Shown piece after piece: positions 36,387-46,143 of a stretch of DNA of 64,000 nt; the stretch's first letter is position 1, and every line of letters begins with the position of its first letter. Origin of the DNA: Reyranella massiliensis 521 (lineage in GTDB: Bacteria > Pseudomonadota > Alphaproteobacteria > Reyranellales > Reyranellaceae); NCBI RefSeq assembly GCF_000312425.1, contig NZ_HE997181.1:195002-259001 (forward strand), in the 5' to 3' direction. A program made the translations under genes and the position numbers. The notes below the pieces were generated by a model. The model saw only the letters and a program-made list of their open reading frames with translations, did no database searches and was not told the DNA's origin.

Positions 36387-37057
36387 GCGCCCACCTCGTT
36401 CGCTGCCTTCGCCAGGCCGGTGCCGATCATCGAATCCCGCGTGACGAGCGAGGCAAGGCGTTCTTCGCTCCAGCCTTCGGTGCCGTCGGGGCGCATCGGC
36501 AGCACGATGAAGCGCGTCTCCGCCGTCGAATCCCAGACGCGGATCGTCTTGTCGGCGGGCAGGGTCACACCGAAATCGGCGAGCACGGCGCGCGGCTCCT
36601 TCACGGTGCGGGCGCGGTAGGGCGTCGACTTGTACCAGGCCGGCGGCAACCCCAGCACATCCCACGGGTAGCAGGAGCAGAGCGTGCAGACGATCATGTT
36701 GTGCGTCGAGGGGGTGTTCTCCACGGCGATCAGATGGTCGCCGACCTTCTGCTCCAGCCCCAGCGTCTCGATGGCCTGGCTCGCATCGGCGAGCAGCGCC
36801 TGCTTGAAGGCCGGGTCCACCCAGGCACGCGCCACGACCCGGGCGCCGATATGCGGGCCGATCCGCGTTTCGTAGGCTTCGATGATCCGGTCGAGCGCCG
36901 CGGGATCGACATATCCCTTTTCGGTCAGAACCGTCTCCAGCGCCCGCACGCGCAACTGCATCTCGGAAAGCTCCGAGCCGTGCCCCTGATGGTCATGACC
37001 ATGGTGATCATGGTGACGATCGTCGTGTGCTTCGTGTTTGTCCGACATGGCTGCCAT
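36383..37057 (-). CDS. nthA: Nitrile hydratase alpha subunit, cobalt type, His-rich N-terminus
   Basis: 224 residues. Hydrates nitriles to amides. The metal claw [10 protein letters not shown] (about residues 120-129) has Thr between the first cysteines, the mark of cobalt rather than iron enzymes (which have Ser); the second and third Cys would be oxidised to sulfinic/sulfenic forms. [23 protein letters not shown] follows as in the family. Residues about 7-23 are unusually rich in His and Asp ([13 protein letters not shown]), a possible cobalt-collecting tail. AAGGAA precedes the ATG at 37057. No amidase gene accompanies the operon in the window. Confidence 0.95.
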   Translation of the reverse strand: MAAMSDKHEAHDDRHHDHHGHDHQGHGSELSEMQLRVRALETVLTEKGYVDPAALDRIIEAYETRIGPHIGARVVARAWVDPAFKQALLADASQAIETLGLEQKVGDHLIAVENTPSTHNMIVCTLCSCYPWDVLGLPPAWYKSTPYRARTVKEPRAVLADFGVTLPADKTIRVWDSTAETRFIVLPMRPDGTEGWSEERLASLVTRDSMIGTGLAKAANEVGA

Positions 37058-37208
37058 CGTGGTGGTTCCTTGGACGCGATTGTACTGCGTCAAATGCGGA
37101 GCGGAACCACCAAAGGAAGCCAGCCTTGCGCATACAGGCCCTGCAAATCACCCGCTTGTGATGCTGTGGAGGGGCATCCATCGCGACGGATGCTACAGTA
37201 TCGACCTC

Positions 37209-38993
37209 ATGCCGTCCCTCTCGCGCCGTACCTGGACCTGGAGCTTCGACCTGCCGCCCCATGAGTTGTGGCCGGTGCTGGCCGACACCAGCCGGTTCAA
37301 CGAGGCCATGGGGCTGCCCGCCTACACGCTGGAGGAGACGCCACAACCCGACGGCACGGTCCTGCGCCGCGGTCGCGGCAAGGCGGTGGGCTTCACCCTG
37401 GAATGGGAAGAGAAGCCTTACGAATGGATCGCCGACCGGCATTTCCGTCAGTTGCGCATCTTTTCCAAAGGACCGTTCCGCCGCTTCGGGCCCGTGTTCG
37501 ACCTCGAGCCGGAGGGCAAGGCTGGCAGCAAGGTCAGCTATTCCCTTGAGTGGGAACCGCTCAGCCTCACCGGCCGCCTGTTCGGGGCACGTCTGGCCGA
37601 GCAGGCCGGCGGCGCCGTGGGCAGACGTATCGTCGAGGCTGTCGGGTTCCTGCGCGGCGAGCGGCTGACACCGTTCGAACTGCCGCCGCCTTCGTTGCCG
37701 CAGGGTGCCCAGGAACGAGCCGAAGCACTGGCAGTGGAAATCGACCGCAACCCTTACGGCAACAATCTCGGCCGCGTGCTGGCCGCCACGGTGCTGGGCG
37801 GCATGGCGACCGATCTCTCGCATCTCAAGCCCAAGCGACTGGCGCGCCAGCTCGGTGTCTCGCCGCGCGTCGCCATCGAGGCCTGCCTCGCTGCCGTGCG
37901 CAGCGGACTGCTGACGATGAAGTGGGATCTGCTTTGCACGAATTGCCGCGGCCCCAAGCTCAGCGCGTCGGCGCTCGCCGAGCTGCCGCGGGGCGCGCAC
38001 TGTCCTTCGTGCAACATCGACTATGACCGCGACTTCGAGAAGAACGTCGAGCTTTCTTTCGCGCCGGCCGCGGCGGTGCGGCCGCTGATGGTGGGCGATT
38101 TCTGCTTGAGCGGCCCCATGGCGACGCCGCATGTCGTGGTGCAGGTCCTGCTGGCGCCGGGTGAGCGACGCACTATCGAAGCGACACTGCAGTCCGGCCG
38201 CTATCGCTTGCGCACGCTCCATCCCGGCAGTGTTGTCGACATCGACCACGAAGAAGGCGCGGCCTTCCCCGGTCTGCGCATCACCGCATCGGGCGTAGAG
38301 GCGAGCCTCTCGTCCGATGCCGGCAAGATCGAGTTCGTGAACGACGCCGGCTTCGAGCTGGCGGCGTTGATCGAAGATCGCACCTGGACACGCGAGACGC
38401 TGACGGCACCCGAGGTGATCTCGCTGCAGGCCTTCCGAGACCTTTTCGCGGCAGCAACACTGCGACCCGGTGACGAGGCGGGAGTCAGCCAGGTGGCGCT
38501 ACTCTTCACCGATCTGCAGGGCTCGACCGCGCTCTATGAACGGGTGGGTGACGCGACGGCCTACAACATGGTGCGCGAACATTTCGCGCTGCTGGCCGCC
38601 ATCGTGCGCGATCACGACGGGGCGGTGGTGAAGACCATCGGCGATGCGGTCATGGCCTCGTTCGGCGATCCCGCCGATGCGGTGAAGGCGGCGCTCGCCA
38701 TGCAGGCGAAGCTTTCGGCCGATACGGAGTTCATCCTCAAGGTCGGCGTCCATGTCGGTCCGAGCGTCGTGGTGACCTTGAACGACCGGCTGGATTACTT
38801 CGGCTCGACCGTGAACATGGCCGCCCGCTTGCAGGGTCAGAGCCGAGGTGGCGACATCGTTCTGAGCCGGACCGTCGCCGACGATCCGGCTGTGCAGGAC
38901 GTGTTGGCCGATATATCGACGCAGGCCGAAGAGGTGAAGCTGAAGGGCTTCGACCAGCCCGTCGGCTTCCTGCGATTGCAGCCTTCTTCCTAG
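37209..38993 (+). CDS. Class III adenylate/guanylate cyclase with SRPBCC (DUF5939-type) and zinc-ribbon domains
   Basis: 594 residues in three parts. Residues 1 to about 165 form a START/SRPBCC-like ligand domain (WTWSFDLPPHELWPVLADTS). A zinc ribbon follows at about 240-270 (CTNC and CPSC pairs). From about 428 the class III cyclase domain has both metal aspartates (LFTDLQGSTALYERVG; VVKTIGDAVMASFGDP) and the Asn-Arg pair of the transition state (STVNMAARLQ). It looks catalytically complete. The N-terminal domain probably senses a hydrophobic ligand or lipid. Soluble, no membrane helices. The start at 37209 is chosen for domain fit; an ATG at 37161 is possible. Confidence 0.88.
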   Translation: MPSLSRRTWTWSFDLPPHELWPVLADTSRFNEAMGLPAYTLEETPQPDGTVLRRGRGKAVGFTLEWEEKPYEWIADRHFRQLRIFSKGPFRRFGPVFDLEPEGKAGSKVSYSLEWEPLSLTGRLFGARLAEQAGGAVGRRIVEAVGFLRGERLTPFELPPPSLPQGAQERAEALAVEIDRNPYGNNLGRVLAATVLGGMATDLSHLKPKRLARQLGVSPRVAIEACLAAVRSGLLTMKWDLLCTNCRGPKLSASALAELPRGAHCPSCNIDYDRDFEKNVELSFAPAAAVRPLMVGDFCLSGPMATPHVVVQVLLAPGERRTIEATLQSGRYRLRTLHPGSVVDIDHEEGAAFPGLRITASGVEASLSSDAGKIEFVNDAGFELAALIEDRTWTRETLTAPEVISLQAFRDLFAAATLRPGDEAGVSQVALLFTDLQGSTALYERVGDATAYNMVREHFALLAAIVRDHDGAVVKTIGDAVMASFGDPADAVKAALAMQAKLSADTEFILKVGVHVGPSVVVTLNDRLDYFGSTVNMAARLQGQSRGGDIVLSRTVADDPAVQDVLADISTQAEEVKLKGFDQPVGFLRLQPSS

Positions 38994-38994
38994 C

Positions 38995-39942
38995 CTACAC
39001 GCCGAAGTGCGCCGCCATCACCGCGGCGGCCTCGTCGTTGGCCTTCAGGCCCTGCTTCAGGAAGCGGGTCAGCGAGAAGAAGCCGTGGATGGTGCCGGGG
39101 TAGTTGACGTAGGTCGTCTTTACGCCCGCATCGATCAACCGATCGGCATAGGCGCGACCCTCGTCGCGTAACGGGTCGAAGCCTGCGGTCAAGACGAAGG
39201 CCGGCGGCAAGCCCTTGAAGTCCTTGGCCAGTAGAGGCGAGAGGCGCAGGTCGGAGAGGTCGGTGTTGGCCGGTACATAGGCCTTCCAGAACCATTCCAT
39301 CAGCGAGCCGGACAGGAAGTAGCCTTCGGCGAAGGCCGCACGCGACGCGCTCTGCTTGCTGGAGTCGGTCGCAGGATAGATCAGCATCTGGAACGCGGGC
39401 ACTTGCTCGCCGGCATCGCGACACGCCTGGCAGACCACGGCCGCGACGGCGCCGCCTGCCGAATCGCCGCCGACGGCGATACGTTCACGATCGACCTCGA
39501 AGGAAGCGGCCTTGTCACGGATATGGCGGAAGGCGGCAATGCCATCGTCCAGAGGTGCCGGAAAGGGATGCTCCGGCGACAGGCGGTAGTCGATTGAGAT
39601 CACCTGGCAACGGCTCTTGTTAGCGAGGCGCCGGCAGGTCGAGTCGTGCGTCTCGATGTTGCCGATCACGAAGCCGCCGCCGTGATAGTAGATCAGGGTC
39701 GGCAGCAGCCCGGCCGTAGACCCGAGCGGCCGATAGCGGCGGAAGCGGATCGCACCGCCGGGGCCCGGCAGCGTGCCGTCGATGGCGGCCGCGACTTCCG
39801 GCGGATCGGCCTCGCTGTCCTCGGACATCTTGTCGACGGCTGCGCGGCCCACGGCATGCGGCAAGCTTTCCAGCTTCGGGCGGCCTGCCTTGTTGGCCTG
39901 ATCCATCAGGTCGAGCAGGGCGCGGGCTTCTTGATCGAGCAT
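38995..39942 (-). CDS. Alpha/beta hydrolase, hormone-sensitive-lipase (HSL) family esterase
   Basis: 315 residues. Oxyanion motif YYHGGGFVIGN, nucleophile elbow GGDSAGGAVAA, Asp in TAGFDPLRDEG and His in YPGTIHGFF give a complete triad. Bacterial HSL enzymes hydrolyse short-chain esters. Last gene of a leftward operon (TctC, alpha/beta-fold protein, DcyD-like enzyme, this gene); the stop meets the cyclase stop one base apart. Its role in that set is unclear. Confidence 0.92.
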   Translation of the reverse strand: MLDQEARALLDLMDQANKAGRPKLESLPHAVGRAAVDKMSEDSEADPPEVAAAIDGTLPGPGGAIRFRRYRPLGSTAGLLPTLIYYHGGGFVIGNIETHDSTCRRLANKSRCQVISIDYRLSPEHPFPAPLDDGIAAFRHIRDKAASFEVDRERIAVGGDSAGGAVAAVVCQACRDAGEQVPAFQMLIYPATDSSKQSASRAAFAEGYFLSGSLMEWFWKAYVPANTDLSDLRLSPLLAKDFKGLPPAFVLTAGFDPLRDEGRAYADRLIDAGVKTTYVNYPGTIHGFFSLTRFLKQGLKANDEAAAVMAAHFGV

Positions 39943-39956
39943 TTGAGTCTCCGAAG

Positions 39957-40988
39957 TCAGTCGAACAGATGACGGTAGGCGAACAAGGCTGGCGCGCCGC
40001 CGGTATGGACGAACACGATATTCTGCTCCGCTGTCCAGCGGCCAGCCCGGATCAGCGAGATCAAGCCGGCCAGTCCTTTGCCGGAATAGACGGGATCGAG
40101 AACTAGCGCTTCGAGGCGGGCGCCGAGACGGATCGCCTCGATCGTCGCGGCGTGCGGCACGCCATAGCCGGGCCCGGCCAGACCGGCGACCACTTCGACA
40201 TCCTCGGGGATGAAGGGCTGCTCCAGCAGGTCAGCGGCCCCTTGGCCGAAGCGCAACACGTCGGCACGCACGCGCTCGGGCTCCGCGTCGATGTCGATGC
40301 CGACCACCTTCGTATCGGGCAGGCAGGCGCGCGCGCCGACGACCAGGCCGGCCTGGGTTGCGGCACTGCCGGTACAGTGAACGATGGCGTGCGGCGTGAA
40401 GCCAAGTGCGGCGGCCTGGGCCGCGATCTCCGCCACCGCCGAGGCGTAGGCGACGGCGCCCAGCGGGCTGGAGACTCCGTAGGGTACGATATAGGGCTTG
40501 CGGCCCTGCGCGCGGAGGCGTTCGGCGAGGTCACGAATCGCACCATTGCGATCGCCGTTCCACGGCACGTCGTGCAGGATGGCGCCGAACAGCTTGTTGA
40601 GCAGCGCATTGCCGGTCTTGCCGTAGTCGGGCGAGGGCGGGGCGAGCCGGCCGTGATAGACGGCGAGATGGCAATCGAGGCCGAGCCGTGCCGCGGCCGC
40701 CGCGACCTGCCGCTGGCTGTTCGATTGCACGACGCCACCCGATACCAGCGTGTCCGCACCGGCAGCAATCGCTTCACTCAGGACATAGTCGAGCTTGCGC
40801 AGCTTGTTGCCGCCCAAGCCCACGCCGGTGCAATCCTCGCGCTTCACCCAGAGCCGCGGGCACACTCCGTCCTTTGCGAGATGCGCCGTGAGCTGTTTCA
40901 TCGGCTCGAGTGGCGTCGGCAGGTGGGCAAGTCCCAGTCGCGGAAAGCGGGCCAGCCGGCGGGTCAGACGTTCAACGGAAGAAAGCAT
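39957..40988 (-). CDS. D-cysteine desulfhydrase / ACC deaminase family PLP enzyme
   Basis: 343 residues, full length. The PLP lysine is in GLGGNKLRKLDYVLSEA (about residue 61), the phosphate loop in TGSAATQAGLV, and the C-terminal LDPVYSGKGLAG and VFVHTGGAPALFAY match the truncated paralogue at 1-747. True ACC deaminases keep specific Tyr residues that I cannot confirm here, so D-cysteine desulfhydrase-like activity, or deamination of another D- or beta-substituted amino acid, is the safer reading. The ATG lies inside the last codons of the upstream alpha/beta-fold gene (17-bp overlap). Confidence 0.9.
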   Translation of the reverse strand: MLSSVERLTRRLARFPRLGLAHLPTPLEPMKQLTAHLAKDGVCPRLWVKREDCTGVGLGGNKLRKLDYVLSEAIAAGADTLVSGGVVQSNSQRQVAAAAARLGLDCHLAVYHGRLAPPSPDYGKTGNALLNKLFGAILHDVPWNGDRNGAIRDLAERLRAQGRKPYIVPYGVSSPLGAVAYASAVAEIAAQAAALGFTPHAIVHCTGSAATQAGLVVGARACLPDTKVVGIDIDAEPERVRADVLRFGQGAADLLEQPFIPEDVEVVAGLAGPGYGVPHAATIEAIRLGARLEALVLDPVYSGKGLAGLISLIRAGRWTAEQNIVFVHTGGAPALFAYRHLFD

Positions 40989-41775
40989 GCACGTGTCCCG
41001 CGATCTCCTTAGCGCGCTCCCAGCTCATGCAGAAGCGACCGCCGCAAACGATCTCGATCCTTGCATGCGGGCATTTCGCCTGCAGGAGCGCGCTGTGGCG
41101 ACCATAGATGAAATGCTCGCCATAGAGCATGAGGGTCGGACAGCGGAGAGCCGCCATTCCGTCGAGCGTGTCGAACTTTGCCAAGGCCTGCATCGCCTGC
41201 CAGCGGTCGCGCCCGATCTCGAACTGGGCGACATTGATGCGATCCATCCAGGATTGCGAGGGCTGCATCGGCGCATGCTCGGGATCGTTCTGTAGCAGGA
41301 ACTCGATGCTGCGCGGCGCCGGGAAGCCGGTCGCGTCGCTGGGCCGGACCTTGGCGATGTCGGCGATGTCCCGGGTCGCGGTGTCGGCGTCGGTGAAGTA
41401 GGGCGTGTTCACCAGCGTGACCTTGTCGATGCGCTGCGGCCAGCCGGCGCCGAGCGCAATCGAGACGGCAGCGCCCACGGCTTCGCCCAGGGCAAAGGCG
41501 CGGTCGATGCCCAGCGAGTCCATGGTTTCGATGACGGCACGCGCATAGTCCTCGATGCGCGGCTGCCAGTCGATATGGTCGGAATGGCCGTGGCTGGGAT
41601 AGTCGATGGCGATGGCGCGGAAGTGCGGGCCCAGCACCTGCAACAGCTCGATCATCAGCGCCGAGCTTTGCTGGTTGATGTGGCTCACCATGACGACGGG
41701 GCCGCTGCCGCAGGCCCGCCAGTGGATATGGCCGGCGAAGGTCCTCGCCAGGCCGCGTTCTATCGGCAGTGTCAT
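40972..41775 (-). CDS. Alpha/beta hydrolase-fold protein lacking the canonical catalytic triad
   Basis: 267 residues. The fold is recognisable (AIDYPSHGHSDHIDWQPRIEDYA, LRCPTLMLYGEH), but the nucleophile elbow reads LGEAVGAA, with Ala where Ser is expected, and the usual catalytic His position near the end reads GGRFCMSW, with Arg. The oxyanion strand is SHINQQSS rather than HG. It is therefore either a non-hydrolytic protein or one using another mechanism. The start MTLPIERG at 41775 is chosen over a longer frame because it begins the fold. In an operon between TctC and the DcyD-like gene. Confidence 0.8.
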   Translation of the reverse strand: MTLPIERGLARTFAGHIHWRACGSGPVVMVSHINQQSSALMIELLQVLGPHFRAIAIDYPSHGHSDHIDWQPRIEDYARAVIETMDSLGIDRAFALGEAVGAAVSIALGAGWPQRIDKVTLVNTPYFTDADTATRDIADIAKVRPSDATGFPAPRSIEFLLQNDPEHAPMQPSQSWMDRINVAQFEIGRDRWQAMQALAKFDTLDGMAALRCPTLMLYGEHFIYGRHSALLQAKCPHARIEIVCGGRFCMSWERAKEIAGHVHAFFR

Positions 41776-41792
41776 GGAAAGGTCGTCGTGCG

Positions 41793-42764
41793 TTATTCGA
41801 GTTTCACGTTGGCGAGCTTGATCACTTCGGCCCATTTTGCGGACTCGGCCCTGAGATAGGCCGCCAGCTCGGCCGCGGTGCCGCCGACAGCGACGCCGCC
41901 GACTCTGGCATAGGCGTCGGCCACTTCCGTGCTGCGCAAGGTCGCGACCGCGGCGTCATGGATCTTCTGCCGCGCGGCCAGGCTCGATTCTCCGGGCGCG
42001 ACCAAGGCATACCAATTGTCGGAGTTGACTCTGGGCAAGCCGAGCTCGCCCATGGTCGGCACGTCGGGCAGCAGGGCGGCGCGCGTGTCCGAGCTGACGG
42101 CCAGAGCCTTCACCGCGCCGGAGCGGATATGCGGCAGCAGCACCGGCACGTCGAGCAGGGCGCAGTCGACGGTGCCGGCGATCAGGTCGTTGGTGGCGGG
42201 CGCGGCCCCGCGATAGGGCACATGCAACAGATCGATGCCGGCCTCGCGTTTCAGAAGCTCTGTGGCGAGGTGGGTGATGCCGCCGGTGCCGGCGGAGCCG
42301 TAGGTCAGCTTGCCGGGATTGGCCTTGGCGCGGGCCATGAAGCTTTTGAAGTCGGCGATGCCGAGCTTGGCGCCGACCACCAGCACTTCCTGTACGCGGA
42401 CCACCAGCGTGATCGGCGCGATGTCCTTCGCGGGGTCGTAGGGCATCCTGGGCATGAGGCTCTGCATGATCGCGCCGGCGCTGGCGCTCATCAGACCCAG
42501 GATGTGCGGGTCGGTGGCGGCCTTGGCCACGAAATCGATGCCGGTGACGCCGGCCGCGCCGCTTTTGTTCTCGACCACGACCGACTGGCCCAGCCGCTGG
42601 CTCATGCCCTGCGCCAGTGGCCGGCCGAACGTGTCAGCAGGTCCGCCGGCCGGAAAGGGCACGATGAGGATCAGGGGTTTGCTGGGAAAGGGCTGTTGCG
42701 CGGCCGCCCCCAACGCCGGAAACGTCGCAAGCCCCGCGACAATGCCGCGGCGGGTGATGGTCAT
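41793..42764 (-). CDS. Bug/TctC family substrate-binding protein
   Basis: 323 residues. Signal peptide with TRRG near the start and cleavage after GAAAQ; IVPFPAGGPADTFGRPL, ENKSGAAGVTGIDFVAKA and HVPYRGAAPATNDLIAGTVDCA are TctC hallmarks. First gene of a leftward operon with the alpha/beta-fold protein, the DcyD-like enzyme and the HSL esterase, so its ligand may be a carboxylate handled by those proteins. No membrane partners here. Divergent from methylmalonyl-CoA mutase. Confidence 0.9.
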   Translation of the reverse strand: MTITRRGIVAGLATFPALGAAAQQPFPSKPLILIVPFPAGGPADTFGRPLAQGMSQRLGQSVVVENKSGAAGVTGIDFVAKAATDPHILGLMSASAGAIMQSLMPRMPYDPAKDIAPITLVVRVQEVLVVGAKLGIADFKSFMARAKANPGKLTYGSAGTGGITHLATELLKREAGIDLLHVPYRGAAPATNDLIAGTVDCALLDVPVLLPHIRSGAVKALAVSSDTRAALLPDVPTMGELGLPRVNSDNWYALVAPGESSLAARQKIHDAAVATLRSTEVADAYARVGGVAVGGTAAELAAYLRAESAKWAEVIKLANVKLE

Positions 42765-42938
42765 CGTTTCCTCCGCCTTCGCTGGCCGAAGTCTGCGCCT
42801 GCCCTTGTTGCTCGCGCAATGCTTTTACCGGGCGCAGGCTCAGGAGGTTGAGCGGGCAGATCGATCCAGGTGCGGAATGCAATTCTGGGCAACGAACAGT
42901 GGCCTTTTCTAGCCGGAAATCCGCAGTACATTAGGGTT

Positions 42939-45095
<2,157 letters not shown>

Positions 45096-45199
45096 GACAG
45101 GGCCTCGCTGCTCAAGATTCCGGCTGGCGTCGTCGTTGCGATGCCGGCCGGCCTTACCACCTTGTCTCCAGGTCGTGCCGAAGTCGGGTCGACGGCTGG

Positions 45200-46039
45200 T
45201 TAGCGTCGCATCGCCTGGCTTTCTTCGGGTGTAAGCGGGCGTTCGCGGAAGGAGAGTGTCCGGCCGCGCAGGGTGCCGAAGCCGGTCCGGGCTTCCATTT
45301 TGACCGGATAGCGGATCTGGGTCTGGTCCATGCGTGCCAGCCAGATCTTGATCGGCCGCTCGCGTTCGGTCTCGGCTTCCTTCGGTGCGTCGTAGAATTC
45401 GCCGGCGACACGCTTCGTGTAGATCTCGCAGACCAGCAGATCGCCTTGCACACCCGGTACGTCCGAGGTCGCGCCCGGCTCGGTGCCGACCTTCCTCAGA
45501 ATGACGTCGATCCGCCGCTTGCCGTCGTTGCTCGGTACCGTGCGGTCGCAGGCATTGTCGCCGGCGAAGCCGACGCTCAGCGCCGCCGACAGGGGATCGA
45601 GAGAGCCGCGCTTCTGGTCGTCTGAGATCGACTGCTGCGGTGCGGGCTTCCACTCGGGATTGTGCGTTTCCTTCATGGCGCCGCCGGCATACTGCGCGAT
45701 CCAGGTGCGCGGCTTGTCCCCGACGACGATCGAAAGCGAGCCGGCGCTGGGTTGGGCGCCTGCCGCCGTGAACCCGCCCCAGGCGCGGTTGCGGCCATCG
45801 TAATGGATGGTGACGGCGCGCAGCAGCCCTTCCTTGAAGGTGCGGGTCTCGACATCGTATTTCGCGCCGTTGAAGCGCGCCGTCAGGTCGATGCGAAAGC
45901 CGGAGAGGCCCGCAAAAGTGATTTCATAGGAGATGTCGACCTGGCGGGCTTCCTGCGCGGCGCCCGGTGTGGTTAGGGTGAGGCCGCCCGTGATGCCCAT
46001 GCTCAAAGCAACCGTCAGCAAGGCCTTACGAAATCTCAT
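45200..46039 (-). CDS. DUF3108 domain-containing exported protein
   Basis: 279 residues. Signal peptide (ALLTVALSMGITGGLTLTTPGAAQ), then a DUF3108 beta-rich domain: VDISYEITFAGLSGFRIDLTARF, YDVETRTFKEGLLRAVTIHY, and RPIKIWLARMDQTQIRYPVKMEA near the end. The family is periplasmic and of unknown function, some members linked to outer-membrane or cell-wall maintenance. GGAAAGG precedes the ATG at 46039. Divergent from the Atm1-type exporter. Confidence 0.85.
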   Translation of the reverse strand: MRFRKALLTVALSMGITGGLTLTTPGAAQEARQVDISYEITFAGLSGFRIDLTARFNGAKYDVETRTFKEGLLRAVTIHYDGRNRAWGGFTAAGAQPSAGSLSIVVGDKPRTWIAQYAGGAMKETHNPEWKPAPQQSISDDQKRGSLDPLSAALSVGFAGDNACDRTVPSNDGKRRIDVILRKVGTEPGATSDVPGVQGDLLVCEIYTKRVAGEFYDAPKEAETERERPIKIWLARMDQTQIRYPVKMEARTGFGTLRGRTLSFRERPLTPEESQAMRR

Positions 46040-46143
46040 GAAATCCCTTTCCAAAGGGGGCTTACTTCAGGTGTCCCAGCACGATAGAAGGCCGACGACC
46101 CCTGCGCCACTAAGACTGTACGTCCAATAAGGCAATTTTGGTC

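Noticed and set aside
45096..45199. GC-rich dyads between methylmalonyl-CoA mutase and the DUF3108 gene as a terminator
   Set aside because: The stems are short and interrupted and no T run follows on either strand.
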